Assembly (NCBI GenBank): GCA_964455905.1
Contig: CAYVYN010000005.1
Location: 62,001-126,000, forward strand
Origin: CAIJXB01 sp964455905
GTDB lineage: Bacteria > Chlamydiota > Chlamydiia > Chlamydiales > Rhabdochlamydiaceae
Direction of reading: 5' to 3'
DNA: 64,000 bases
A model generated the notes under the pieces. The model saw only the letters and a list, made by a program, of their open reading frames with translations. It ran no database searches and was not told where the DNA came from. Positions 35,134-44,157 of the stretch are shown here, piece after piece. The translations under genes were made by a program, and so were the position numbers. Numbering within the stretch: the first letter of the stretch is position 1; each line of letters starts with the position of its first letter.

Positions 35134-36078
35134 ATGTTTAATTTTTTTAGAACAGGATACCAAAAAATAAAGCAAGCTCTTACTAAAACAAGATCTATGC
35201 TTGGTAGTAAAATCAGCTCACTTTTCGGAAAGCCTTGGGACGATTCAACCTTTGAATTGCTAGAACAAATTCTTTACGAAGCTGATCTTGGAACCCTTTG
35301 CGTTGAGGATTTTGTTTCTTATCTAAAAACAGAGCTGCGTTTAGAGCCTAAAGCAAACATAGAACTAATCTTAGAAAAACTCAAAACAAGAGCTCTCGAG
35401 ATTTTAAAAACGGCAAAAGACTTACCGCCTGTCCAACCAAAAGAAGGCGAGCCCCTCATCATTTTAATTATTGGAATCAACGGAAGTGGAAAAACAACCT
35501 CGATTGCGAAATTAGGTTTGCATTTTCAAAAACAAGGAAAAAAAATCTTGCTTGGCGCAGGAGATACTTTCCGCGCTGCAGCAGTTGACCAACTCACTCT
35601 TTGGGCTGAAAATCTAGGCGCTGACATTGTAAAGGCTAAACCAGGATCTGATCCTTCTGCCGTAGCTTTTGATGCACTAACTGCTGCCAAAAATAGACAT
35701 TGCGACATCGTTTTATTAGATACAGCAGGCAGACTTCAAAACAAAACAGATCTTATGCAAGAACTCGAAAAGACAAAAAAAACCTGTAATCGCCTTATCC
35801 CAGGATCCCCTCACGAAGTATTTTTAGTTCTAGATGCAACAACTGGACAAAATGCACTGGATCAAGCAAAAGTTTTTCATCAGTTTGTTCCTTTGACAGG
35901 CATCATTCTAACGAAACTAGACGGCTCTGCGAAAGGTGGAATCATTCTTTCCATCTACAAAGAACTAGGAATCCCAGTACGTTGGATTGGCGTTGGCGAG
36001 CAAGCAGAAGATCTTATTCCTTTTGACTCTGAAGCTTACATAGATGCGCTTTTCGAAATACCAAACGCAAACGGATAA
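35134..36078 (+). CDS. ftsY: Signal recognition particle receptor FtsY
   Basis: SRP-receptor GTPase that docks ribosome-nascent chains to the Sec translocon. The helical N domain (residues 1-100) is followed by the NG GTPase: GINGSGKTTSIAKLG (G1), GAGDTFRAAAVDQL (SRP insertion box), LLDTAGRLQNK (G3), ILTKLDGSAKGG (G4) and WIGVGEQAEDL (G5). At 314 residues it lacks the long acidic A domain of E. coli FtsY, as is common. The ATG has no clear Shine-Dalgarno. It appears monocistronic. Confidence 0.97.
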   Translation: MFNFFRTGYQKIKQALTKTRSMLGSKISSLFGKPWDDSTFELLEQILYEADLGTLCVEDFVSYLKTELRLEPKANIELILEKLKTRALEILKTAKDLPPVQPKEGEPLIILIIGINGSGKTTSIAKLGLHFQKQGKKILLGAGDTFRAAAVDQLTLWAENLGADIVKAKPGSDPSAVAFDALTAAKNRHCDIVLLDTAGRLQNKTDLMQELEKTKKTCNRLIPGSPHEVFLVLDATTGQNALDQAKVFHQFVPLTGIILTKLDGSAKGGIILSIYKELGIPVRWIGVGEQAEDLIPFDSEAYIDALFEIPNANG

Positions 36079-36217
36079 AACAAAAAGTTTTTTAACGTAA
36101 ATAAATTAATTAATTGAAATCCAAAATAGATTAATTTAAATTTTATTACTTTACTTCTTGTTTTTTCTCTTTTATTTTGAGATACTCGCTCAAAAAGCAT
36201 ACATCGAGCCATTTACG

Positions 36218-36865
36218 ATGCTAAAAAGAAACATTATACACTCTCCTTTTTGCGATCGAACTATTTTAGAAAAAAACAACCGATCTCTTTTATTACAATT
36301 TATTCTAACCGAAATCTTCGAATCTTTTTCTTCCTACGAAAAACTATTAACAGCACCATCTTTAGCACCTAAAAGCGACTATAATTTCAGCCTTTCCTTA
36401 TTTCAAAATAACGCTCCGCTGAATCAAATCCAAGAACACGCTCTTCTTTTCCCTTTAGCCTTTCAAGAAAAAAAAATAGAAATCTGTATTTTCACTCATT
36501 CACTTTCTAATGCCCTACATCTTGTGTATAACTACCAAGAAAAAGCATTTCATACAAAAAAACAAAAAACCGAATTTCAAATAAAAATCACAAGCTACCT
36601 CCGTCAAATGTTTTTCCTTCTTGAACCTTTCTTACAAGAATGCAAGAATGATGAAGGGTTCTTATTTTTTATACTGAAACACCACAGGGAAATTGTTTTG
36701 ATATCACAGCCTAAATATCTAATGCTTGTTTTACACAAACTACATCCTAACGGATTTTTTAGCATGCAAGAATATATTTGTGACCACTTCCATAAAAGAG
36801 GATTCACCTATTTAATACCGAAAGTAAAAACATTGATAGAAACCATTTCCACTCTTTATGAATAG
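36218..36865 (+). CDS. Hypothetical protein upstream of priA
   Basis: Not recognised; about 215 residues from ATG 36218 (the frame opens upstream to a TTG at 36158, which I consider unlikely). Aromatic-rich and helical, with no signal peptide or clear membrane helix. It contains FFLLEPFLQECKNDEGFLFF and several His/Phe-rich stretches. Its stop overlaps the start of the next unknown gene by eight bases, which in turn overlaps priA, so the three are probably one translationally coupled unit. In Chlamydia a small hypothetical gene also precedes priA, but orthology cannot be judged here. Confidence 0.65.
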   Translation: MLKRNIIHSPFCDRTILEKNNRSLLLQFILTEIFESFSSYEKLLTAPSLAPKSDYNFSLSLFQNNAPLNQIQEHALLFPLAFQEKKIEICIFTHSLSNALHLVYNYQEKAFHTKKQKTEFQIKITSYLRQMFFLLEPFLQECKNDEGFLFFILKHHREIVLISQPKYLMLVLHKLHPNGFFSMQEYICDHFHKRGFTYLIPKVKTLIETISTLYE

Positions 36866-37619
36866 CGCCTATCACAACCTCCTTTTAGATACACTTCAAT
36901 ATTTAAAAGACACCTACAACCCTAAAACAAGCTGGGCTGCCCCTAAAAATCTAGTCGTATCGATCAAAAAAGAAATAAAAGAAATAAAAACACCTGCCCC
37001 GGCTGAAAGTGCTAAGAAACCAGTACAGACAAATTTCTCAAAAGAAATAGTTCCATTAGTTCCCAAAAACAAAGAACCTATCTCTTTTCCGACGCCTCAA
37101 ATGACTCCGAAGCTCAAAACAGAGGAACACCTACTTCCTTTTGAAGAGCTAAAGAAAAATTTACACAAAACATTTCCTCTTTTTGTCGTAAAAGATACCC
37201 CCTTAAGCGATACAACCCCCTATCTTAAAGCTTTAGAAGCTGAAGTTCTTTTATTATGTTTTCAGGAAGGATCCAGCTCGAATCTCTTTTTAAAAAATCT
37301 AGAAAAAGCCATCGCAACATATCACAAGTCCGCAGAAACTTTAGAACCTAATACAAAAAGATTCCCAGAGGACTTGAAATCATTCTTTGATCAAACGCAG
37401 AATAAACTGACAATAGCATCTAAAGCCCTCTTAAAAAATAAAGACCTACATCCTTTTATCAAAGAAAACAAAGATACTTCTGAATGGTTTCTTGGTAAAA
37501 ACAGACTTCTACTCTTAGAACCTTTTGAAATATACTTCACAAATCCCCTTGAAAAAAAGACCCTTTGGAAAACTATATGCGCGATCCTCTCAACCAAAGA
37601 TATGCAGGCGTCATCTTAG
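36858..37619 (+). CDS. Hypothetical protein, 253 aa, overlapping priA
   Basis: Not recognised. Residues 30-100 are Lys/Pro/Thr-rich and low-complexity (KKEIKEIKTPAPAESAKKPV), a flexible linker. The C-terminal 150 residues look folded, with LPFEELKKNLHKTFPLFVV and LEAEVLLLCFQEG. No membrane segment. It overlaps the previous gene by eight bases and priA by about 43 bases, implying coupled expression with the primosomal helicase. Position suggests the unknown Chlamydia gene next to priA, by synteny only. Confidence 0.7.
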   Translation: MNSAYHNLLLDTLQYLKDTYNPKTSWAAPKNLVVSIKKEIKEIKTPAPAESAKKPVQTNFSKEIVPLVPKNKEPISFPTPQMTPKLKTEEHLLPFEELKKNLHKTFPLFVVKDTPLSDTTPYLKALEAEVLLLCFQEGSSSNLFLKNLEKAIATYHKSAETLEPNTKRFPEDLKSFFDQTQNKLTIASKALLKNKDLHPFIKENKDTSEWFLGKNRLLLLEPFEIYFTNPLEKKTLWKTICAILSTKDMQASS

Positions 37620-39814
37620 ACCAAGCTGTCGATAAAGTGTTAGACTACGAAATCCCGAGTCATCTCCAAGGGTTTATTATGATAGGCTCTCGCGTCGTTG
37701 TTCCTATGAAAACGGGGACTGCTAGAGGAACTGTATGGAAACTCAAAAACAACACGAACTCTCCCTACACCAAAGAAATTTCAGAAATAGCAACAACATC
37801 TTCTGTCCTTACACCTGATCTCATCCAACTTGCAGAGTGGATGTCTCACTACTACGCAAGCCCTCTTTTTAAAACCCTAAAAATTATTCTCCCTAAGCAC
37901 ATCCGAGAACACGAAAAAGAAAGAATGCAACAGCACGTCCGCTGCCTGCTTTCCTTAGAAGACACAAAATCATATAGCATTTCAATAAAACAAAAATCAC
38001 CAGGGCAAGCGGCCATACTAGAAACCCTTATACGAAAAGGGGGCTCTTTTCCGCTTTCTTTTCTTTTAAAAGAAACAGGCGTTACACAAAGCCCCGTAAC
38101 TACGCTTGTAAAAAATGGAATTTTAAGCTTAGTAGCCGCTCCTAAAGAAACTATAGAGCCTTTTGAAGCTGACTACTTCCTTTCTTCATCAAAAAAGCTC
38201 ACGGAAGAGCAGCAATCAGCTTTAGAAAAAATTCAAATAAGCCTAAAAAGCAACACATTTTCTACACACTTACTTTATGGAGTAACAGGGAGTGGAAAAA
38301 CGGAAGTATACCTCCAAGCAATTGAAGAAGCTCTTAAGCAAGATAAAGGGATTATTTTTCTTGTACCTGAAATAGCTCTTGCCACACAAACAATCGAAAG
38401 GCTAAAAAGTCGATTTGAAGAAAAAATTGCGATTTTACACCACAGGCTTTCTCCTGGAGAAAAAAAAGAAAGCTGGCACCAAATCCATTCTAGAAAAGCG
38501 CGCATTATTGTAGGAGCTAGATCGGCTATCTTCTGCCCTGTACCGAATCTAGGATTAATCATAGTCGATGAAGAACATGAAAGTTCATATAAAAACATGG
38601 GGGAAAGTCCTTTTTACCAAGCAAGAGACGTGGCTATTATGCGTGCCAAGTTTGCTCAGGGAGTTGCTTTACTCGGTAGCGCTACCCCGAGTCTAGAAAG
38701 CTATAGAAATGCTCTTTTAGGAAAATACATCTTAAGCGAGTTAAGCCAAAGACCTGATAAAGCTACCATGCCTAAAGTGCGTATCATAGATATGAAAGAA
38801 GAAAACATAAAACAAAAAAGAAAGGCTCTTTTTTCTGATCCTCTTTTAAAAGCAATTAAAGATCGACTACAAAAAGGAGAGCAGTCCTTGCTTTTACTAA
38901 ATCGAAGAGGTTACCACACCTCACAAGTATGTCTCGAATGCTCTTTTTCTTCTAAATGTCCGAACTGTGAAGCTCTTTTAACGTATCATTTGGATGAAAA
39001 AAAACTCTCTTGTCATCTTTGCAACTACGAAACACACCCCTTTAGAACGTGTCCTTCCTGTCACTGCTCAACTTCAATGAAATTTAAAGGAGTAGGAACG
39101 GAAATGGTTGAAAAGGTAATACTTGCTCTTTTTCCTGACTGCAGAGTACTTCGTATGGATGCAGACACTACGAAAAAAAAAGACAGCCACGAAATGTTAT
39201 TTAAAAAATTCCGCTCCGGAAAAGCTGATATTTTAGTTGGGACACAAATGATAGCCAAAGGCTTGCACTTTCCCTCTGTAACGCTTGTGGGGGTATTAGA
39301 TGCCGATTTAACATTAAATATACCCGACTTTAGAGCCTCAGAATCTCTTTTTCAACTTATTACACAAGTAGCAGGAAGATCTGGCCGAAGCGATCTTCCT
39401 GGAGAAGTTTTCATACAAACTCTTCTTCCCACGCAACCAACTCTTCTACACGCCGCTAACCAAGATTATCCTTCTTTTTTCAAAGAAGAGTCTGAAACAA
39501 GAGAGTTGTTTAGCTACCCACCTTTCATTCATCTTATCAAAGTAAACTTATCTGGATTAGAAGAAAAACAAGTAGAAGAAAAAGCAAAAGAAGCAAGAAC
39601 CTACCTAATCAAAAACCTACCTTCTTTTTTTGAATTTCTTCCTGTAGTTCCTTCTGGTCATGCTAAAGTCGAAAATAGATATCGCTTTCAATTCATTATT
39701 AAATCAAAAAAAATCCTGCCAGCCTCTGAAATCTTACTTCAGCTACAACACCTTTTTCTCGGAAAAAACGTAACTCTTTCAGTAGATATCGACCCTTCAT
39801 CCACTTTTTTTTAA
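37577..39814 (+). CDS. priA: Primosomal replication-restart helicase PriA
   Basis: A 3'-5' SF2 helicase that reloads the replisome at stalled forks. The 745-residue protein from ATG 37577 (TTG 37565 is a possible alternative) has the N-terminal DNA-binding domain (YAGVILDQAVDKVLDYEIP), Walker A LLYGVTGSGKTEVYL, DEEH box LIIVDEEHESSYK, GSATPSLES, and the zinc-binding insert with four CxxC pairs between CLECSFSSKCPNC and CHLCNYETHPFRTCPSCHC. Motifs V-VI are ILVGTQMIAKGLHFPSVTLV and QVAGRSGR. Its stop overlaps that of the convergent gene at 39811. Confidence 0.96.
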   Translation: MRDPLNQRYAGVILDQAVDKVLDYEIPSHLQGFIMIGSRVVVPMKTGTARGTVWKLKNNTNSPYTKEISEIATTSSVLTPDLIQLAEWMSHYYASPLFKTLKIILPKHIREHEKERMQQHVRCLLSLEDTKSYSISIKQKSPGQAAILETLIRKGGSFPLSFLLKETGVTQSPVTTLVKNGILSLVAAPKETIEPFEADYFLSSSKKLTEEQQSALEKIQISLKSNTFSTHLLYGVTGSGKTEVYLQAIEEALKQDKGIIFLVPEIALATQTIERLKSRFEEKIAILHHRLSPGEKKESWHQIHSRKARIIVGARSAIFCPVPNLGLIIVDEEHESSYKNMGESPFYQARDVAIMRAKFAQGVALLGSATPSLESYRNALLGKYILSELSQRPDKATMPKVRIIDMKEENIKQKRKALFSDPLLKAIKDRLQKGEQSLLLLNRRGYHTSQVCLECSFSSKCPNCEALLTYHLDEKKLSCHLCNYETHPFRTCPSCHCSTSMKFKGVGTEMVEKVILALFPDCRVLRMDADTTKKKDSHEMLFKKFRSGKADILVGTQMIAKGLHFPSVTLVGVLDADLTLNIPDFRASESLFQLITQVAGRSGRSDLPGEVFIQTLLPTQPTLLHAANQDYPSFFKEESETRELFSYPPFIHLIKVNLSGLEEKQVEEKAKEARTYLIKNLPSFFEFLPVVPSGHAKVENRYRFQFIIKSKKILPASEILLQLQHLFLGKNVTLSVDIDPSSTFF

Positions 39815-40623
39815 TCAAGATAGCCCAACTGCTCCAAAGTTTTCCTAGCGCCATCCATACTTTGTTTAGCAGACCAATCTATTGAAGTTTCTATGGCTTG
39901 CTGTAATATTCTACATTTCTCAAAAGGATTTTTTTCTTTCCGTTGTACTAAATAACTACGAGAACCCCACTCTTTTTTTTTCGTGTCGAGCAAATAGTTT
40001 AGATCTAGTAAATCTTTATTTCTCTTTTCATGCACTTTTCCAGAATCTTCTGGATATAAACTCCAAATCTTATGGTAGTCTTCTTCGATAGTCTGATACA
40101 CCAGTTCATCAATAGCTGTTTGTATTTTAGACTCCACAACAAAAATAGAATCTTTCAATTTTGTTTTGTATTCTGGGCTAAGATCGTTAATAACATCCGT
40201 TACTTGATCCTTTACATGTTGTAAGGCTTTAATTCGATTGCCGCGATACTGTTTTTCTATTATCGGATCTACCTTATCCCCCAGCTTTCTAAAAAGGGCA
40301 TCAATCTGAGACTCGGTCATAACACCTAAAAACGCATGGGGCTGACTCACTCCTCCACTAAAAATACGCCATATAGCCGACGCTACTTTTCTAATCCAGG
40401 GCCATTCTAAATCACTAGCTACTTTAGTCACCAAAACATCAGATAACTCTCTTACAGCCACTTTATTTTCTCGAACAAGCTCATTTTGTTTAGCTAACTG
40501 CTGGAAAGCTTCTTTCATAAAAGCTAAATCACTGACACTACCAGACCACCACCCCCCTCGTTGAAGGTCAGTTTTCAAACTTTCGATTCGCTTCGTAGTA
40601 TTTTTTATATCATTAACATTCAA
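39811..40623 (-). CDS. Hypothetical protein, 270 aa
   Basis: Not recognised. A soluble, helix-rich protein with a Trp-Gly patch near the N terminus (LQRGGWWSGSVSDLAFMKE), a hydrophobic-aromatic segment (WPWIRKVASAIWRIFSGG) and a Lys/Asp-rich C-terminal half. No signal peptide or catalytic motif. The ATG is well placed after a TGAGGT-like box. It is flanked by convergent priA and a divergent SET-domain gene, with which it shares a ~200-bp AT-rich upstream region; it could belong to the same host-interaction group, but that is a guess. Confidence 0.65.
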   Translation of the reverse strand: MNVNDIKNTTKRIESLKTDLQRGGWWSGSVSDLAFMKEAFQQLAKQNELVRENKVAVRELSDVLVTKVASDLEWPWIRKVASAIWRIFSGGVSQPHAFLGVMTESQIDALFRKLGDKVDPIIEKQYRGNRIKALQHVKDQVTDVINDLSPEYKTKLKDSIFVVESKIQTAIDELVYQTIEEDYHKIWSLYPEDSGKVHEKRNKDLLDLNYLLDTKKKEWGSRSYLVQRKEKNPFEKCRILQQAIETSIDWSAKQSMDGARKTLEQLGYLD

Positions 40624-40763
40624 AATAATTACCTCATAAAAAACAAGATTAATACAAAAACAATCCCAAACATCAAAATAACAAAAAAATTATTTTCATC
40701 AATCTAATTTATAAATAGCATTTCCCCCAAAAACCCCTCCCCAATGAAGGATATAGATTTTAT

Positions 40764-40792
40764 TTGACTTTTCACCTAATAATTCATACTGT
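40764..40792 (+). promoter_or_regulatory. Candidate promoter of the SET-domain gene
   Basis: TTGACT (40764-40769), a 17-base spacer and TACTGT form a passable sigma-70/66 type promoter about 38 bases before ATG 40830. If real, the upstream TTG of the open frame is part of the -35 box rather than a start codon. Confidence 0.35.
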
Positions 40793-40829
40793 GACAAATA
40801 AAAAACGAACCTTATTTAGAGATGTATGT

Positions 40830-42032
40830 ATGAAATTACCAAAAAAATTCAAACTCCCCTTTTCTACTGGATCAAAGTGGCTTGAAGAATTTCTAAAAAA
40901 ACGAGCAGAGCAACTTCCTTCCTCTGAAGCTCTTATTGTATCAAAAAAACTTTACAAATCTATCTTACATGTAAATGAAGAAATTATAGATCACGACTTA
41001 CCCTCTAACCTTGAATTAGCTTACGTACATAGACATGTAAAAACTGGAGTATTCTTAAAGCCAAAATCAAAAGCGATTCCAGCTGGAACCTTTATAGGCA
41101 TCTATACAGGGCTTTATGAGCTAGTAAAAGGAGATCTTTGTTACAATACATCATATGCTTATGATGTAGCACAAGAACTAAAACTTAAAAAAAATCAACT
41201 TTCTCATGTGGTGATTCCTAATAAAGAAAAAGAAATCCTCACTACCCAAGAAGAATACTCTATACAAACAAACGCCATCACAACAGGAAATTTTACTCGA
41301 TTTATTAACCATAGCTCTTTATGTCCTAATATCGAAGCTATTGTTTCAAAACTTCCGGAAGACAGAATCGAGATACTTCTTTTTGCCCTTAAAAAAATTC
41401 TACCCGGAGAGCAATTACTTAGTTGTTATGGGGGTATGTATTGGAAAGCTCTTGGGGTAATTCCAGATGATATGGAACCAACCACCTATAAATTAAATAA
41501 ATCAGGAAAAGCTTTTCCATACACAAAAACTCCTGTCTTATCTTTAAAAGCAAAAAAAGCACTTATGGACCTACGTAATCCACTTCCCCAGATGAATTCT
41601 GAAATCATAAACTCTCCAAAAATAAAAAAGTTGAAAAAATCGCTACCTAGGCTTAAGGCGAAACAAAAAAAAGACATCGAAAAATTTGAAGACCTTGTAT
41701 TAGAAAGAGGTATTCCGAGGAACTTCAAATTGAGCGTTGCAAAAAACAACTTGCGCCTCTTCTTAAAAAAAGAAGAAGAAACCATAAATGAAAAAGAATT
41801 TATTGGCGTTTTAGGAGGACAATTTACTTTTAGAAAAGAAAAAAACTTACTTTTAGAAAAAGGCATCTATATCGAAGATATATCTGGTAATTTTTTTAAC
41901 AAAATACGTACAAGTGAAAAAGGAAACGCTTATATTTCCTTATTTTACGAAGAAGATACAGATACTATTTATCCTGTTATTTTCGCCTTAAAACAAATTC
42001 TTCCTGGAAAGGAAATAAGTTTAAAGGTCTAA
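40830..42032 (+). CDS. SET-domain protein with a second, degenerate SET repeat
   Basis: A 400-residue protein (ATG 40830). Residues 60-205 form a SET lysine-methyltransferase domain: GVFLKPKSKAIPAGTFIGIY (SET-N), NFTRFINHSSLCPN (AdoMet-binding RFINHS) and LPGEQLLSCYGG (C-terminal Tyr). A Lys-rich linker (about 255-285) leads to residues 298-400, which repeat the same fold: EFIGVLGGQFTF matches TFIGIYTGLYEL and FALKQILPGKEISL matches FALKKILPGEQLL. The second copy lacks NHS and the YG motif, so it should be inactive. Chlamydia NUE is a secreted SET enzyme that modifies host histones; a similar role is inference. The Lys-rich linker could also be an automethylation or nuclear-targeting segment. 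Confidence 0.82.
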   Translation: MKLPKKFKLPFSTGSKWLEEFLKKRAEQLPSSEALIVSKKLYKSILHVNEEIIDHDLPSNLELAYVHRHVKTGVFLKPKSKAIPAGTFIGIYTGLYELVKGDLCYNTSYAYDVAQELKLKKNQLSHVVIPNKEKEILTTQEEYSIQTNAITTGNFTRFINHSSLCPNIEAIVSKLPEDRIEILLFALKKILPGEQLLSCYGGMYWKALGVIPDDMEPTTYKLNKSGKAFPYTKTPVLSLKAKKALMDLRNPLPQMNSEIINSPKIKKLKKSLPRLKAKQKKDIEKFEDLVLERGIPRNFKLSVAKNNLRLFLKKEEETINEKEFIGVLGGQFTFRKEKNLLLEKGIYIEDISGNFFNKIRTSEKGNAYISLFYEEDTDTIYPVIFALKQILPGKEISLKV

Positions 42033-42057
42033 AAAAATTCTAAAAAAAACTAAAAAC

Positions 42058-42086
42058 TTGCATTTTAGACTATTTCTTTTTAAAAT
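42058..42086 (+). promoter_or_regulatory. Promoter of lysS
   Basis: TTGCAT (42058-42063), an exact 17-base spacer and TAAAAT (42081-42086) lie 38 bases before the lysS ATG. A second -10-like TATAAT lies at 42099-42104 without a good -35. Confidence 0.55.
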
Positions 42087-42124
42087 GTACCTTCTCAATA
42101 TAATTTTACAAAGCAGATACTTAT

Positions 42125-43687
42125 ATGCTTCCAGAATATCATGAACATGAAGAATTTAAAAATCGCAGTGCTAAACTTGCAGAAATACGCCAACTAGGTG
42201 TTGATCCTTATCCTCCAATGTTTAACCCATCTCACTTCACTAAAGATCTCTCAGATTCTTATGGAGAATCTTTTACTAGTCATAGTGAAGAAGCTGCTGA
42301 AGGCGCAACCCCTTTTGCAAAAATATCAGGTAGGTTAGTACTTTTTAGAGCTATGGGTAAAAATGCTTTTGGACATATCCAAGACGAAAGCGGCCGCCTC
42401 CAAGTCATGTTCAACAGGGATCTTACGCAAATAGACGGTCTTGAGTCTGAAGAATGGACTCCTATTAAATTTATAGAAAAAAAAATCGACCTCGGAGATA
42501 TTCTAGGCGTAGAGGGACACCTTTTTAAAACACAAAAAGGAGAACTAACTTTATTTGTCAAAAAAGTAACTCTTCTTTGTAAAACGCTTTTGCCTCTGGC
42601 TGATAAACATAGTGGTCTTTCTGATAAAGGCGTTCGCTACCGTAAACGTTGGCTAGATTTAATCACCCACCACGACGTTTTAAAAGAATTTCAGTTAAGA
42701 TCACAGATTCTTCGACTTATCCGACAAAACTTTGAAACCGCAGGCTTTTTGGAAGTAGAAACTCCTGTATTACAAAACGTATACGGTGGAGCTCAGGCTA
42801 AACCATTTACCACACATCTTAATGCACTCAATCAATCTATGTTCCTTAGAATATCTTTAGAAATACCTTTAAAAAAACTGCTCGTTGGCGGCTTTTCTAA
42901 GGTATACGAGATCGGCAAGGTGTTTCGAAATGAAGGCATAGACAGGACGCACAACCCTGAGTTTACAGAACTCGAAGCTTATGCAGCTAACTGGGATTAC
43001 AGAGACATGATGACTTTTACAGAAAATCTTTTTGAAAAAATTTGTCTATCACTCCACGGAACAACAAAAATCCAAGTTCAAAAAAACGACACTTCCCATG
43101 AAATCGATTTAAAAACTCCATGGATTCGCATGAGCATGAAAGACAGCTTAAAAACATACGCAAATATAGATGTAGATTGTATGTCTTTAGAAAATATGAA
43201 AAATCTGTTGATTCATGAAGCGCACTTGCCTGCTGACGAACTCAAAAAATCCACTAAAGGAGAGCTTATTGCTAAGCTATTTGAAGAATTCGCAGAAAAG
43301 CATTTGATCCAACCTCACCACATCATCGATCATCCGATAGAAACAACGCCTCTTTGTAAACTACATAGAGATCCCCAACTGCGAGCAGAAGGTTTTGTAG
43401 AGCGTTTTGAAACCTTCATTGCGGCCAGTGAATTTTGTAATTCTTACACAGAATTAAATGATCCTGAATTACAAAGAAAACTCTTAGAAGAGCAAGCCCA
43501 AAAAAAACTGGACGGAGACGAAGAAGCTTGTCCTTTAGATGAAGAATTCATTGAAGCTATTTGTCAAGGGATGCCTCCTGCTGGTGGACTCGGAATTGGA
43601 GTCGACCGAATGGTAATGCTATTTTTAGGAGCCTACTCTATTAGGGATGTTTTATTTTTCCCTTTAATGAAGCCCGAAGATAATTAA
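42125..43687 (+). CDS. lysS: Lysyl-tRNA synthetase (class II)
   Basis: Charges tRNA-Lys. The 520-residue protein has an N-terminal OB-fold anticodon-binding domain (about 60-170, with GKNAFGHIQDESGRLQVMF) and a class II catalytic core: motif 1 around FETAGFLEVETPVLQ, motif 2 FRNEGIDRTHNPEF, and motif 3 GLGIGVDRMVMLF. Length and order match LysS. It has its own promoter and an excellent intrinsic terminator, so it is probably monocistronic. Confidence 0.97.
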   Translation: MLPEYHEHEEFKNRSAKLAEIRQLGVDPYPPMFNPSHFTKDLSDSYGESFTSHSEEAAEGATPFAKISGRLVLFRAMGKNAFGHIQDESGRLQVMFNRDLTQIDGLESEEWTPIKFIEKKIDLGDILGVEGHLFKTQKGELTLFVKKVTLLCKTLLPLADKHSGLSDKGVRYRKRWLDLITHHDVLKEFQLRSQILRLIRQNFETAGFLEVETPVLQNVYGGAQAKPFTTHLNALNQSMFLRISLEIPLKKLLVGGFSKVYEIGKVFRNEGIDRTHNPEFTELEAYAANWDYRDMMTFTENLFEKICLSLHGTTKIQVQKNDTSHEIDLKTPWIRMSMKDSLKTYANIDVDCMSLENMKNLLIHEAHLPADELKKSTKGELIAKLFEEFAEKHLIQPHHIIDHPIETTPLCKLHRDPQLRAEGFVERFETFIAASEFCNSYTELNDPELQRKLLEEQAQKKLDGDEEACPLDEEFIEAICQGMPPAGGLGIGVDRMVMLFLGAYSIRDVLFFPLMKPEDN

Positions 43688-43700
43688 ACAAATAGGAAAG

Positions 43701-43733
43701 AGCCTTTTCAGAAATTTGAAAAGGCTTTTTTTT
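43701..43733 (+). terminator. Intrinsic terminator of lysS
   Basis: Perfect 10-bp stem AGCCTTTTCA / TGAAAAGGCT with a 6-base loop and an 8-T run ending at 43733, 13 bases after the lysS stop. It may also serve the convergent Nudix gene, which stops five bases further on, though the U-tract in that direction is poorer. Confidence 0.92.
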
Positions 43734-43737
43734 GTAA

Positions 43738-44157
43738 TTATATATTTTTTAATAATTCCAAAACTTTAAAGCATATCTCTTTGGATTCTTTAAAAGTAAG
43801 GTGAAGATGTGCTGTTTCAAGAGGAAGCCACTTCGCATCAACGATCTCTTCTGGCTGTAATTTTAGCTCTCCTGAAACAAACGCTGGAAAATAAGCCACT
43901 GTTTTATAAATTTTTTCATGAAACTTATAAAATTGGTAAGATTCCACATAAGGAATTTGGCTTAGACAAGAAGAAACAGAAAGTCCCGTTTCCTCCAGAA
44001 GCTCTCTTTGTGCTGTTTCAAAATCAGACTCCCCCTCATCTTTATGCCCCTTAGGAAAAGCCCAGTGTCTTCCTCCTTTATGAAAAATCATAAGGATCTG
44101 AATTTCACCATTTTCTTCTCTAAGAGGCACTATTCCATACGAGTAGTCTTTCTTCAT
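43738..44157 (-). CDS. Nudix hydrolase (Ap4A/NTP-type)
   Basis: A 139-residue protein with a complete Nudix box GX5EX7REUXEEXGU: GHKDEGE, then SDFETAQ, then RELLEETGL. It hydrolyses nucleoside diphosphates linked to another moiety; the overall architecture (YGIVPLREENGEIQILMI start, AFPKGH before the box) resembles diadenosine tetraphosphate hydrolases. The Chlamydia gene next to fabF is also a Nudix protein. The ATG overlaps the fabF stop by four bases (ATGA), indicating coupling. Confidence 0.92.
   Translation of the reverse strand: MKKDYSYGIVPLREENGEIQILMIFHKGGRHWAFPKGHKDEGESDFETAQRELLEETGLSVSSCLSQIPYVESYQFYKFHEKIYKTVAYFPAFVSGELKLQPEEIVDAKWLPLETAHLHLTFKESKEICFKVLELLKNI

Noticed and set aside
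40764..40829. N-terminal extension of the SET-domain frame to a TTG at 40764
   Set aside because: The TTG is better explained as part of a TTGACT -35 box, the added residues are not SET-like, and ATG 40830 gives a complete domain.
41486..41866. Minus-strand 126-codon frame inside the SET-domain gene
   Set aside because: Phe/Ser-rich shadow of a Lys/Glu-rich frame that has clear SET motifs on the other strand.
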